Positions 16,378-26,106 are shown, numbered from the stretch's first letter. The stretch is 64,000 nucleotides of DNA from Rheinheimera soli (GCF_021290985.1 NZ_JAJOYU010000011.1:1-64000), one strand, 5' to 3'. The notes: generated from the letters alone by a model not told the origin. Made by a program: numbers and translations.

Positions 16378-17404
16378 ATTCGCTGGCGACCACAGCTGTA
16401 GATTCCCGTACCAAAAGCTCGGGGATAAACACAGGCTGGTCTTCAGTCTGGCTATGGTTACCTGGTCTGGTGTGTTTAAACAATAATTCTGCTGCACTTT
16501 GCGCTATGGTGCTGTTTGGTTGGTGCGCTGTCGTCAGTGGTGGCCAGGTTTGCCGCGAGAACGGGCTATTTTCAAAACCAACTATAGAAAGCTGTTGCGG
16601 AATTTCAATATGCTGCAAACGCGCACTGAATAAAGCACCTGCTGCAATTTCATCGTTACAGGCAAAAATAGCTGTTGGCTTGTTTGGCAATGCCAGCAAC
16701 TGAGTCGCACCTTTTACGCCGGATTCAAACGAATAGCTGCCAGGCACAATAAACTTCGGATTGGCGTTGATGCCTCTTTTGGTTAATGCCGCTTTAAAGC
16801 CTGCCAGACGTTCGCCACTTGAACTGTGTTCGTCATCTCCACATAAAAACGCGATCTGACTATGACCCAGCTCTAGCAGATGATTGGTGATTTTGAATGC
16901 CGCCGTGAAATCGTCGACTAATACACAGTTGGTTTGCTTGGGGGATGGCGTAGAACCGGAAATAATACGGACAAAATCAACATTGATGCTGCTTAGTGCT
17001 TCAGCTATTTCAGGCATTTCGGAAAATGGTGGCGTTAATACTAAACCTGCCAGTCTGGAATGCTGAACGAGATCAATAACTTCCTGCACTATGCCTGGTG
17101 ATTTTGCATTGGTTGGATGGATCAGCAATTCATAACCGTGACGGCGGCACGCATCCAACAAGCCTCGTTGCATATCAATCACATAATAGGCATTTGGATT
17201 GTCGTAGATGTAGCCTATGCTGTACGACTTGGTACTGGCAAGATTACGGGCAGCAGCGCTTGGCTGATAATGCAGCTCTTGCATCGCCTGATTCACTTTA
17301 TCGATCGTCGCTTGTTTTACCGACGGCTCGTTGTTCATCACCCGCGACACTGTCTTGATTGACACACCGGCTCTGGCGGCTACGTCATGAATGGTCACTT
17401 TCAT
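16376..17404 (-). CDS. nagR: LacI-family GlcNAc regulator
   Basis: 342 residues. It has an N-terminal LacI helix-turn-helix (TIHDVAARAGVSIKTVSRVMN), a hinge helix (YQPSAAARNLAS), and a periplasmic-binding-protein-like effector domain. In Alteromonadales the LacI-type NagR represses GlcNAc genes and is released by GlcNAc-6-phosphate or a related metabolite. It is divergent from the large TonB receptor, and four TGACA-CG-TGTCA-type palindromes lie upstream of it and of the other nag genes. One of them (17489-17503) sits before its own start and has one extra base, which may mean weaker autoregulation. Assignment is by position and operator pattern. Confidence 0.85.
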   Translation of the reverse strand: MKVTIHDVAARAGVSIKTVSRVMNNEPSVKQATIDKVNQAMQELHYQPSAAARNLASTKSYSIGYIYDNPNAYYVIDMQRGLLDACRRHGYELLIHPTNAKSPGIVQEVIDLVQHSRLAGLVLTPPFSEMPEIAEALSSINVDFVRIISGSTPSPKQTNCVLVDDFTAAFKITNHLLELGHSQIAFLCGDDEHSSSGERLAGFKAALTKRGINANPKFIVPGSYSFESGVKGATQLLALPNKPTAIFACNDEIAAGALFSARLQHIEIPQQLSIVGFENSPFSRQTWPPLTTAHQPNSTIAQSAAELLFKHTRPGNHSQTEDQPVFIPELLVRESTAVVASE

Positions 17405-17488
17405 TGCTGGATCCCAAAAAGCACAACACCAAATGGCGTTATGCTGAAAATAAATAAGCTAATTTTTGTACCGAACCAGCTAACTTTA

Positions 17489-17503
17489 TGACAGCGCTGG
17501 TCA
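17489..17503. promoter_or_regulatory. NagR-type operator, 15-bp variant
   Basis: TGACAGCGCTGGTCA lies 85 bases before the nagR start. It is the common palindrome with one inserted base, so binding may be weaker. Confidence 0.55.
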
Positions 17504-17796
17504 TTTTGTAACAAATATTAAGTTAAGGGATAACTCTTTTTTGCTGAAACGGCAAACATTTATTCCAGCTTTTTTGCTCAAAAAATGTTCTTTTTTATTT
17601 GTGCTAAAATAATTTTTAAATTTATTGATATTAATCATGTAGATACGTTAGCTGTTTTCTAGGGCGCAGAGGATGGGCTGAACAGTTCGTTATAAAAAAC
17701 AGTTCTAACGGGACATTTCTGACTTTTGAAATTCGTTTAAATTTTCATCTAAAGGAGTTTGCAAAGCTGATTTTTTTTGTGTATGTTAAATTTCAA

Positions 17797-17810
17797 TGAC
17801 AGCGTTGTCA
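17797..17810. promoter_or_regulatory. NagR-type operator before TonB receptor
   Basis: TGACAGCGTTGTCA is a perfect-spacing palindrome 78 bases before the receptor start (17889). The 484-base gap to nagR otherwise holds A+T-rich promoter sequence. Confidence 0.75.
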
Positions 17811-17888
17811 TGATGGAATCATGAAAACCTGTTGTTTCAGGACAATAAAATCATCGCACAAAAAAAATCAGGAATGGGAGAGAAGCTT

Positions 17889-20600
17889 ATGCTGCACAAT
17901 AAAATGAATAAGTGTGCTCAGGCCGTAAAAATGAGTTTGTTGATCGGTGTTGCAACTTGCGCACTGCCGGTTTTAGCTCAGGATCAGGCTCAGGTTGCAC
18001 AAGAAGAAAAAGTAGAAGTTATTGAAATTCGCGGTATTCGTGCTTCGCAGGAAGCCAATATCAATGCCAAACGTTTTTCTGGCGCTGTAGTTGATGTTGT
18101 GACCGCCGAAGATATAGGTAAATTTCCGGATAAAAACGTTGCAGAGTCTTTGTCACGTATTACAGGTGTATCTGTGACTCGTGGCTTTGGTGAAGGCGAA
18201 AAAATTGCAGTTCGTGGCACAGATCCAGCGCAAAACCGCACTTTATTAAATGGCGCTTCAGTCGCCTCCGCTGATTGGTTTGTATTGGATAATCCATCAC
18301 GTGCTTTTAACTTCACATTATTACCTTCAAACCTTGTTTCTGATTTAGAAGTTTACAAGTCACCTCAAGCTGATATCCAGGAAGGTTCTCTGGGCGGTAC
18401 AGTGTACCTGAAAACCCGTAAGCCATTGGATTTAGACGCTAATACTGTTTCACTCCAAGTGCAGAATCAGTACAGCGATGTATCTGAAGAGTGGGATCCT
18501 CAGTTATCTGGTCTTTATTCCTGGAAAAATGACGATGAAAACTTCGGTATTCTGGTGTCATTAACTAAACAAGACCGTACTTTGGCCCGTGAAGGTAAAG
18601 AAGTTTTAGGTTTTGGCCGTCAGGAAGTGGATGGCGAGGACTATTGGGCTCCACGCATTATTGGCGATGCTTTTTTCCAGCAGGAGCGTGAGCGTGAAAC
18701 AGGTTTAGTTTCAGTGCAATGGCGTCCGTCAGATCAAACCGACATAGTGCTGAACGTGCTGGATACCACCTTAGACGCGAACAACATCAACCACAATTTG
18801 TATACGTTTTACAATTCAGGTTTTGTGGAAGATTCAGCTGTTATCAGAGGTAGCGGTATAGTGTCAGGTACTGCAAACAATGTTGGTTCCGAGTTTGCAA
18901 TCATAGACCGTATTTCTTACAGCGATGCTCAGTCTTATGATTTTGAGATCAACCATACGCTGGATAGCGGTAGCAAAATTACCGGTAAGTTAGGTACCAC
19001 TGAGGCCGAAGGCGGAACTTCGCGTGACAGATATCATCAGTTTAACGGCACTTATGTGACGTCCAGTTATGATTCAGGTTTAAATCTGTCGAACTATGTG
19101 ACTGCGGGTAATCTTGAAACCCAGGATGACATTCTTGGCCGTACACTGGACTGGATGCAGGAAGGCTCCCGTGTTATGACGGATAAAGAAGACTACGCTG
19201 GCCTGGATTATTCTTTTGATGTTGATCATGGTCTGTTTAACACCATCAAAACCGGTGTGTTTTATCAGGACCATACGAAAGCTCAAAAGCAGGATGGTAT
19301 TCGTTTCCACTGGAGTTCAGACGCTCAACATGTTGACCCGGTCAATGGTCCATATGGAACTTTAAAACCAGGTGAAACCAACTGGGCTAATCAGGTGTTA
19401 GGTCAATACACCTTTGCAGATTTTGCCGGTGGAGACAGTTATGCCTATTACCCCCTGATGAATCGAGCCAACTCTGCCAGCATTGCTTTCCCGGCAGAGG
19501 CCTATGGTTCACCAACGGCACGTTTCCTGTTTTTACCTAACACCTGGGAAGTAAACGAGAAGATATGGGCCGGTTACATTAAGGGCGACTTCTCCGGTGA
19601 TGGTGTACGTGGCGATATGGGCGTACGTTTGGTGAAAACTCAGGTTGAATCTTCTGGTTACAATTGGGATGGTGACTGGGTTGCGGCCTCTATTTCTATG
19701 CTGGATGGCTATAACTTATTAGCTGGCGCAGTTGATGCGGCTAATGAAGGCAACTGGAATGTTCGTTATGCGACAGTGGATCACGAATACACCGATATAC
19801 TGCCAAACCTGAATATAGTGTTTGATGTAGCTGAAGACACGCTGTTACGTTTCTCAGCTGCCCGTGTTATGTCACGTCCTGATTATGTGAATATTGCCAA
19901 CCAGCAATCCACTAACACTGTGACTTTGACAGGTAGCCGTGGTAACCCAATGCTTGACCCGGTACGCGCAAATCAGTTTGATGTCGCCTATGAGTGGTAC
20001 TTCAATCCAAGCTCGCTATTAGCAGCAACCTTCTTCCATAAAGATATCAAGGGTTCGGTGCTTAATACTGTGACTATGGAAACTGTGTATGACGAGATCA
20101 ATGATGTAGACGTGCAGGTTGCTATCACTGAGCCAGCTAATGGTTTAGGTGGTACAGCTCAGGGTTTAGAGTTGTCTTATCAGCAAGCCATAGGTGATTT
20201 TGGTGTTATTACCAACTATACCTACACTGATTCTGACAGTGATCAGGCTCGTGATGCAGTGAATAATCCGGGTTCTGGTTTGATTATTGGTAGCTCTAAG
20301 CACATGGCTAACTTAACTGGTTACTATGAAAATGACCTGTTCAGCGCCCGTGTTAGCTACAACTACCGTACTGAGTTCTACAACGGACTGAGCGAGTTTG
20401 GATCAGAATCCTACACCGATAGTTTTGGTCAGGTAGACGCCAGCTTAACTTACGATATGAACGAATATGTGCAGTTTGTATTTGAAGCAGTAAACCTGCT
20501 GGACGAAGAAATGTATCAGTATCATATTGATAAAGAACGTCCAACTTCTATCTACAAGAATGGCCGCAGATTTACTCTGGGTGCGAATTTAAGATTCTAA
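17889..20600 (+). CDS. TonB-dependent receptor of the GlcNAc/chitooligosaccharide regulon
   Basis: Taking ATG 17889 behind GGGAGAG the product is 903 residues. It has a signal peptide ending at LPVLAQ, a TonB-box-like EKVEVIEIRGIRAS, a plug domain (AEDIGKFPDKNVAESLSRITGVSV; AVRGTDPAQNRTLLNGASVAS) and a large beta-barrel ending RFTLGANLRF. The plug pattern is that of receptors for sugars in Xanthomonas and Alteromonadales, where such receptors sit in nag clusters and take up chitin oligomers. A NagR-type operator lies in its promoter, and sapC follows after a terminator. Substrate assignment is from context. Confidence 0.9.
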   Translation: MLHNKMNKCAQAVKMSLLIGVATCALPVLAQDQAQVAQEEKVEVIEIRGIRASQEANINAKRFSGAVVDVVTAEDIGKFPDKNVAESLSRITGVSVTRGFGEGEKIAVRGTDPAQNRTLLNGASVASADWFVLDNPSRAFNFTLLPSNLVSDLEVYKSPQADIQEGSLGGTVYLKTRKPLDLDANTVSLQVQNQYSDVSEEWDPQLSGLYSWKNDDENFGILVSLTKQDRTLAREGKEVLGFGRQEVDGEDYWAPRIIGDAFFQQERERETGLVSVQWRPSDQTDIVLNVLDTTLDANNINHNLYTFYNSGFVEDSAVIRGSGIVSGTANNVGSEFAIIDRISYSDAQSYDFEINHTLDSGSKITGKLGTTEAEGGTSRDRYHQFNGTYVTSSYDSGLNLSNYVTAGNLETQDDILGRTLDWMQEGSRVMTDKEDYAGLDYSFDVDHGLFNTIKTGVFYQDHTKAQKQDGIRFHWSSDAQHVDPVNGPYGTLKPGETNWANQVLGQYTFADFAGGDSYAYYPLMNRANSASIAFPAEAYGSPTARFLFLPNTWEVNEKIWAGYIKGDFSGDGVRGDMGVRLVKTQVESSGYNWDGDWVAASISMLDGYNLLAGAVDAANEGNWNVRYATVDHEYTDILPNLNIVFDVAEDTLLRFSAARVMSRPDYVNIANQQSTNTVTLTGSRGNPMLDPVRANQFDVAYEWYFNPSSLLAATFFHKDIKGSVLNTVTMETVYDEINDVDVQVAITEPANGLGGTAQGLELSYQQAIGDFGVITNYTYTDSDSDQARDAVNNPGSGLIIGSSKHMANLTGYYENDLFSARVSYNYRTEFYNGLSEFGSESYTDSFGQVDASLTYDMNEYVQFVFEAVNLLDEEMYQYHIDKERPTSIYKNGRRFTLGANLRF

Positions 20601-20618
20601 TCAGTGTGTGAATGGAGA

Positions 20619-20648
20619 AAACGGCATAGATTGATATGCCGTTTTTTT
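20619..20648 (+). terminator. terminator after TonB receptor
   Basis: AAACGGCATA/TATGCCGTTT stem with a GATTGA loop and a run of seven T residues after it, shortly behind the receptor stop. Confidence 0.85.
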
Positions 20649-20849
20649 TACCCGCTACAAAAATAAAATATCTGCTCATCACATAGTTAATCTGGCTGTA
20701 AAAGACTGGAAAAATTCTGCTTTTCCTCTGGTTTCAAAGCCCAAACTGGGGTAAGTTGAGGGCTAAATTTAGCATACATCAGTCTGCTGTAAATTAGTCG
20801 GTAACCCAGAACAGGGTTAGATTCGTTAATGATGTAAAAGGTATTATTC

Positions 20850-21569
20850 ATGTCACTGCAAATTGCTCCGCTACAAAAAGAAAAACATGCACAAACCAAA
20901 ATCAACACTGCCAAGGCGTTCACCTTTGCACAAGAGCAGCATATTCTGCCTGTAGTAGTTCAGGAATTCGTTCGTATCGGCGCGGAAATGCCGATTGTTT
21001 TTATTAAAGATCCTGCATCAGAGCGTTTCGACGTTGTGGCTATGCTTGGACTGAAAACAGGTGAGAACCTGATGGTGACAGAGGGCCGGTGGCAGGGTTT
21101 TTATGTGCCAAGAGTGCTGTGGAACCACCCGTTAATTCTGGCCGATGATCCAAGCAAAGAAGGCCAGCTGGTTGTTGCTCTGGTTGAATCCAGCCATATG
21201 GTTAACACTGAAACAGGTCATGCTCTGTTTAACGAAGACGGCACTGAATCTGACTTCCTTAAATCCCGTGTTGAGTCGATGCGTGAGTTTTTTATGCAAT
21301 CTCAAAGCACCAGAGCGTTTAACAAAGTGTTAGCGGATATGGACCTGCTTATCCCTCAGACTTTAACCATCACGCGTGAAGGCCAGCCTCGGGAAATATC
21401 CGGCATCTATATTGTCGACGAGAAAAAATTAAATTCATTGTCTGACGAGCAGTTACTGGATTTAAACAAACGTGGTCTGATGCCTGCAATTTATGCGCAT
21501 TTAATGTCATTGCAGCAAGTGCAGCGTTTGGGTGAACGTGCTAGCAAAGTTGCCACTACCGCAGCCTGA
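20850..21569 (+). CDS. SapC family protein
   Basis: 239 residues with the SapC-family pattern (ILPVVVQEFVRIGAEMPIVF; FDVVAMLGLKTGENLMV; GFYVPRVLWNHP). The name comes from a Campylobacter surface-layer-linked protein, but in Alteromonadales and Xanthomonadales the gene commonly follows a TonB sugar receptor. The role is unknown; no signal peptide or membrane segment is seen, so it is probably cytoplasmic. It has its own promoter or is read through from the receptor past the terminator at 20619. The gap before it (20601-20849) holds only that terminator and promoter-like sequence. Confidence 0.85.
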   Translation: MSLQIAPLQKEKHAQTKINTAKAFTFAQEQHILPVVVQEFVRIGAEMPIVFIKDPASERFDVVAMLGLKTGENLMVTEGRWQGFYVPRVLWNHPLILADDPSKEGQLVVALVESSHMVNTETGHALFNEDGTESDFLKSRVESMREFFMQSQSTRAFNKVLADMDLLIPQTLTITREGQPREISGIYIVDEKKLNSLSDEQLLDLNKRGLMPAIYAHLMSLQQVQRLGERASKVATTAA

Positions 21570-21585
21570 TCCCTATAGTATTAAC

Positions 21586-21615
21586 AAGGCAGCACAGCAA
21601 GTGCTGCCTTGTTTT
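21586..21615 (+). terminator. terminator after sapC
   Basis: Perfect 10-bp stem AAGGCAGCAC/GTGCTGCCTT with an AGCAA loop and a short GTTTT tail. Confidence 0.8.
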
Positions 21616-21755
21616 AGCCTGGTATACCTCTAACTTCTGCTTTCTTTATACCCTTTGAGTATTTTCGTTTTTACCTGCACTTCAGCTTTTTTATATTCAT
21701 GCTGTTTTAGTACGAAAAACACTTGATTTGGCGAAAAAAAACACTAATATGGTTA

Positions 21756-21769
21756 TGACAGCGTTGTCA
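21756..21769. promoter_or_regulatory. NagR-type operator before Gfo/Idh gene
   Basis: TGACAGCGTTGTCA, identical to the receptor operator. It lies 367 bases before the next start codon, at 22137, so the transcript has a long leader. Confidence 0.75.
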
Positions 21770-22000
21770 TTGTGGTGGATTGTTACTTTTATGTAGCCTT
21801 TGTCTGGCGGCAACAAGTTGTAAGTAACGAAGCAATCAGAAGTTAGCTGGGGTCTGATTGTTGTTTTCTCCCTCGTCAGAGTCCTGTTGATTGGTAGTTG
21901 GTCAGCAGGGTTCACCAGCAGACATGGAGGTTGTGTTTTATTTGCCAATCCTTATCCAAGGGATCTTTGAGGATACTGCCTGCAGTATCCTCTTTTTTTT
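21770..22000 (+). ncRNA. candidate leader or small RNA ending in a terminator
   Basis: Between the NagR-type operator and the Gfo/Idh gene there is a 367-base stretch with no convincing gene. At 21969-21992 it holds a perfect 11-bp stem GAGGATACTGC/GCAGTATCCTC followed by eight T residues. A transcript started near the operator would therefore end around 22000, 137 bases before the gene. This could be a small RNA or an attenuator leader. A 35-codon open frame from 21924 runs through the hairpin, which argues against it. No known riboswitch pattern is visible. Confidence 0.45.
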
Positions 22001-22136
22001 GGGCATCTGGATCGTGGCAGTTAAGCTGTAGTTCTGCGGCCTTATTTCTATTAAGTCTCGGGCCGGGCTCAGTAATACTGGAAATAGGTCAATGGCTTCT
22101 TTAAAGTGCCTTAAACGCAGTAAAGGACAGGCAAAG

Positions 22137-23105
22137 ATGAAACAAATCCGTTGGGGTATTATTGGTTGTGGCAATGTCACTGAATTAAAAAGTGGTCCGG
22201 CTTTTAATAAAGCAGGGCATTCCAGTCTGGTTGCTGTGATGCGTCGCGATGCGGCCAAGGCTGAAGATTATGCCAAGCGTCATCAGGTAGCCCGCTGGTA
22301 TAGCGATGCACAGCAGTTGATTAACGACCCAGAAGTGGATGCCGTGTATATTGCCACTCCACCAGATAGCCACAAAGACTATGCTTTGCTGGTGGCAGCT
22401 GCAGGGAAAATTTGTTGTGTTGAAAAACCTATGGCTCTAAATACTGCAGAATGTATTGAAATGACTCAGGTTTTTGAACAAAAAAAATTGCCTTTGTATG
22501 TGGCTTATTACCGTCGTTCTTTGCCTCGTTTTTTACAAATCAAAGAATGGCTGGAGCAGGGCCTGATTGGGACTCCCCGTCAGGTGCAATGGAGTTTCAG
22601 CCGCACTCCTAATACGGCTGATTTGACCGGGCAATATAACTGGCGCACCGATCCGGCAAAAGCTGGTGGTGGTTATTTTATTGATTTAGCTAGTCATGGC
22701 CTGGATTTATTACTCTATCTGCTGGGTGATGTATCCACTGTGCATGGGATCAATACCAATCAGCAAAAGCTTTATGCTGCAGAAGATGCAGTGGCTGCGG
22801 TCTGGCAATTTCAGTCGGGTTGTTTAGGTACTGGTTTTTGGAACTTTGCCGCATCTGAGCGCAACGATAAAGTAGTCATTTATGGCAGCAAAGGCCGGAT
22901 TGAGTTTTCGGTATTTGAGCATGAGCCTGTGCAGTTGTTTAGCACAGAGCAGCAGTTAAGTCTGGACATACCGCATCCGGAAAATATCCAGTTTTACCAT
23001 ATTCAGGCTATGGTGCAGGATTTGCTGCATGGCACCGGTCACCCTTCTACAGGAAAAACGGCGCTAAAAACCAGCTGGATGATGGAGCAGGTGTTAAAAA
23101 ACTAA
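22137..23105 (+). CDS. Gfo/Idh/MocA-family oxidoreductase
   Basis: 322 residues from ATG 22137 behind AAAGGACAGG; the frame is open upstream to 22092 but without support. It shows an N-terminal Rossmann fold (IRWGIIGCGNV, the GxGxxx dinucleotide loop), the EKPM motif of the family (CCVEKPMALN), and a C-terminal alpha/beta domain. These enzymes oxidise or reduce sugars with NAD(P). The NagR-type site upstream places it in the GlcNAc regulon, perhaps handling an anhydro- or keto-sugar derivative, but the substrate is unknown. It converges with the GH20 gene. Confidence 0.85.
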   Translation: MKQIRWGIIGCGNVTELKSGPAFNKAGHSSLVAVMRRDAAKAEDYAKRHQVARWYSDAQQLINDPEVDAVYIATPPDSHKDYALLVAAAGKICCVEKPMALNTAECIEMTQVFEQKKLPLYVAYYRRSLPRFLQIKEWLEQGLIGTPRQVQWSFSRTPNTADLTGQYNWRTDPAKAGGGYFIDLASHGLDLLLYLLGDVSTVHGINTNQQKLYAAEDAVAAVWQFQSGCLGTGFWNFAASERNDKVVIYGSKGRIEFSVFEHEPVQLFSTEQQLSLDIPHPENIQFYHIQAMVQDLLHGTGHPSTGKTALKTSWMMEQVLKN

Positions 23106-23111
23106 AATTGT

Positions 23112-23159
23112 GGTCAGATCATACTGTTAACTGTTAACTGTTAACAATGTGATCTGACC
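23112..23159. terminator. bidirectional hairpin with heptamer repeats in its loop
   Basis: GGTCAGATCA/TGATCTGACC stem of 10 bp. The loop contains three tandem CTGTTAA heptamers. It lies between two convergent genes and is followed by C9 and T6. Confidence 0.7.
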
Positions 23160-23179
23160 CCCCCCCTTTTTTCAGACGG

Positions 23180-25747
23180 CTAATCCAGCTTCGTCACTCT
23201 GCTGGTAGCACCATTTTTGGCTTTGGTTCGCAGCAGTAAGTTAGGGCTGACTTTTACAGCTTCAGTGTAAGGTAACCAGTTTTGGCCCTGATCTTCACTG
23301 TATTCAACCACTAAGCCTGGCCATGCACTATTGGCCAGTAATAAGCCATCCTGCAGCACTGCACCTGGTGGCGGCAGATACAAAGCTACACCAGCTTCTG
23401 CTAAACGCGGCAATTCCTTTTGAGTTAAAGTCCAGCCAAAACGTTGCCAGTCTTGTTGTCTGGCTTTTGTGTCCGGCTTTTCAGCTTCCCACTCTGCTTT
23501 GTGCCAGGCTCGTTCAGCCAATGCTAGCAAGCGTGGATAGAGCATTTGTTCTAGTTGCTCTGCAGTCCTTATCGTTTCAGTCCAGATCTGGCCCTGAATA
23601 CCAAGAATATTTTCTGGTTTTTCTAAGGCTGGCAGTTCCTGACCTAACAAAACTTCCAAATTCTCAATCACCTGGCCTTCACGCGTTTTATCGGCATTGG
23701 CGTATAAGTGATCCGGCATATAACCAAAGACCTTAGCCACATCAGTAAAACGGGCCGCCCAGTAGTAACCGCGTTCTTCTGGATGCGCTTCATAAGGGTG
23801 GTCAAAATACAAATGGGTACCGTGGGACAACACCACCTGATAACCAGCATTGGCTAAACGGTGGGCGCGATCACCTACACCCCATTCCCAGATATTATCC
23901 CAGACATTGGCATACACATTTTCGTTGGCAAATTGCTGACGGTTAAAGGGATTTTTAGCGTCATACATTAAACCATCTTCCCAGCCACCTAAGGTTAGCT
24001 GTCTGTTGGCTGCCAGCTGCGCTACTTTAGCCACAAAATAAGGTTTTAAATCGGCAACACCTGCTACGCCATTGTCTGGTGTGGCTATCAGTTGGGCGCA
24101 GGCGGGAGAAGCTGTCCATGAACCTGCACCAGTTTCATCCCCGCCCATATGAAAGGTGCTGAGTTTTAAACCGGCCTGACGATACATTTGCTGCAGCTCA
24201 TAAATGACTTTGTCTACAAAAGCATAAGTGGAAGGCAGGCAGACATTAATAGAGTTATCTGTATAGTTTTGCACCGTCATGTATTTCGACTGATCCAGCG
24301 GATCTGACAACAAATACTGTGTCGCTTCAGCTTCTTTACCTTGCTCTTTCAGCGTCAGATAGCGGACCTGCATAGCTTTTACCGCAGCTCTGGCATGGCC
24401 TGGCATATCAATTTCCGGAATGATTTCGATATGACGCTCTGCTGCGTATTTTAAGATCTCAATAAAGTCTGCCGTGCTGTAATAACCATTACCGTTGCCT
24501 GATGTAAAAGGGCCTGTACCCAACTGAGTCAGCAGGCAGTTACGTTCGGATAAATCAAAACAGCGATTTGCTCCGATTTGAGTCAGTTCAGGCAAGCCAG
24601 GAATTTCGATGCGCCAGCCTTCATCTTCGGTTAAATGCAGGTGCAGTTTATTCAGCTTATAACGCGCTAACTGATCGATCATGCGTAAAGTCACTTCTTT
24701 ACCATGGAAATTACGCGCCATATCGTAATGCAAACCACGCCAGCCAAAACGTGGCCAGTCGCTGATAGTCAGATTAGGCAAAACAGCGCGTTCACCTTCT
24801 ACCGGCAGCAAGGCCAGCAAGCTTTGCACTGCATAAAAAGCTCCAGCGTTGTCATTGCCAGTTAAGCTAATTTGTTTATCGTCGATCACCAACTGATAAC
24901 CTTCAGCTTTGTCTTTCGCCGCCTGAACAGTTAAGGCTATATGAGGCTGATTTTTGGCTGGCGCCTTGGTGGTTAAACTTAGTGATAAGCCAGAGATTTT
25001 CTGCAGTTGTTGCTGCAAATAAGTTGCTTCAGAAGTTAAACGGCCACTGTGATAAATCAGCCAATCGGCGTTTAGCCTGGTTTGACCGCGCTGATAGCTG
25101 ATTTGTTGTGGGCTGGGGACCACAGACAGCTGTTCTGGTTTTTTAAAAGCTGATAGTTGCTGTTGATTCGCCACAAAACGACTTTGGCTGGTGGCTACAG
25201 GGTATAAATCTGGCGATGGGTTATTAAAACGCTGCAACTGTTCTGGTCTGGTATAAGGTTCAACAAAACGGCTGAAATCTTCAGTGTCTGTATTGGCAAA
25301 TATTTGCGGTTTTAAGCCCTTGGCGGTAATAAATGCACGAGGCATCCAGTCGCTGTAACTGACCATAAAAGAAGATGGAGAAAACCTAAGGCGTAACTGT
25401 TCACCCGGCTTTAAACCTTTAAAGTCTTTACCAGGGCTCAGGCTATGTAAGTCACCTTGCACATGCTGCAGTATCAAACCCTGCAGCTCTGAGCCTTCCT
25501 GTTTTCGGATGGCATGAAAATACAGTACCCAGTTACCCGTTCCTGCACTCAGAGCCTGAGATGACTTATTAGTCAGAACCAGTTCGACCTGACTTTTTGG
25601 CTCAGTAGCTGAAGTAAAATTGCTTTTGACCGCAAATTTTAATTCAGTATTTTTGGCAAATTCTGCCAGCTGAGCCTGAGTATAAGCCTGAACTTGTCCG
25701 CTAAAAAGGTAACTAATACAAAGCCATAGTAGTAAAAAATACTTCAT
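23180..25747 (-). CDS. beta-N-acetylhexosaminidase (GH20)
   Basis: 855 residues when begun at ATG 25747 behind AGGGGAG; 39 further upstream codons are open but have no ribosome site. It has a signal peptide (MKYFLLLWLCISYLFSGQVQA), a chitobiase N-terminal domain (about 20-190), a GH20b domain and a TIM-barrel with the catalytic pair in FHMGGDETGAGSW. The end is a small beta domain. It cleaves GlcNAc from chitin oligomers in the periplasm or outside. It is divergent from nagK, sharing a promoter region with one NagR-type site, so it belongs to the regulon and supplies free GlcNAc. Confidence 0.93.
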   Translation of the reverse strand: MKYFLLLWLCISYLFSGQVQAYTQAQLAEFAKNTELKFAVKSNFTSATEPKSQVELVLTNKSSQALSAGTGNWVLYFHAIRKQEGSELQGLILQHVQGDLHSLSPGKDFKGLKPGEQLRLRFSPSSFMVSYSDWMPRAFITAKGLKPQIFANTDTEDFSRFVEPYTRPEQLQRFNNPSPDLYPVATSQSRFVANQQQLSAFKKPEQLSVVPSPQQISYQRGQTRLNADWLIYHSGRLTSEATYLQQQLQKISGLSLSLTTKAPAKNQPHIALTVQAAKDKAEGYQLVIDDKQISLTGNDNAGAFYAVQSLLALLPVEGERAVLPNLTISDWPRFGWRGLHYDMARNFHGKEVTLRMIDQLARYKLNKLHLHLTEDEGWRIEIPGLPELTQIGANRCFDLSERNCLLTQLGTGPFTSGNGNGYYSTADFIEILKYAAERHIEIIPEIDMPGHARAAVKAMQVRYLTLKEQGKEAEATQYLLSDPLDQSKYMTVQNYTDNSINVCLPSTYAFVDKVIYELQQMYRQAGLKLSTFHMGGDETGAGSWTASPACAQLIATPDNGVAGVADLKPYFVAKVAQLAANRQLTLGGWEDGLMYDAKNPFNRQQFANENVYANVWDNIWEWGVGDRAHRLANAGYQVVLSHGTHLYFDHPYEAHPEERGYYWAARFTDVAKVFGYMPDHLYANADKTREGQVIENLEVLLGQELPALEKPENILGIQGQIWTETIRTAEQLEQMLYPRLLALAERAWHKAEWEAEKPDTKARQQDWQRFGWTLTQKELPRLAEAGVALYLPPPGAVLQDGLLLANSAWPGLVVEYSEDQGQNWLPYTEAVKVSPNLLLRTKAKNGATSRVTKLD

Positions 25748-25997
25748 CGTGCGCTCCCCTAAACAGCGGTACACTGTACCGCGGGTTATTCCCTGATGGG
25801 TTTTATGTAAATGACTCTGGCATCCGGCGTCTTTTCGACGCGCAAAGTGACAGAACAATGACAAGATGGACCTCTTCTAATTTATTGATCTTAAAAGTAA
25901 TAATATTATTTTTTCTGTTTCTTTTGAAAAATTAAGCTCGATTTTTAAACAAGGGTCTTGTTATTTGTCAAAATTATTATATGCTGAATTGAAAAAA

Positions 25998-26011
25998 TGA
26001 CAACGCTGTCA
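25998..26011. promoter_or_regulatory. NagR-type operator in hexosaminidase/nagK promoter
   Basis: TGACAACGCTGTCA lies 95 bases before the nagK start and 250 bases before the GH20 start. The 359-base gap holds nothing else I can name. Confidence 0.75.
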
Positions 26012-26106
26012 ATTCGATTTTTGATGAAATAATGGGCAGCAACAGGTGAAAGCTTAATCGGACCGGATTAAAGCTGACCAGCAGACAATGCAACGAGGTT
26101 GGTAGG

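Noticed and set aside
16223-16383. Tandem units as a CRISPR array
   Set aside because: Only two long units with no spacers and no cas gene; an inverted copy elsewhere shows it is a dispersed repeat.
21924-22031. 35-codon open frame (MEVVFYLPILIQGIFEDT...) in the Gfo/Idh leader
   Set aside because: It runs through the strong terminator hairpin and has only a weak ribosome site; the hairpin explains the sequence better.
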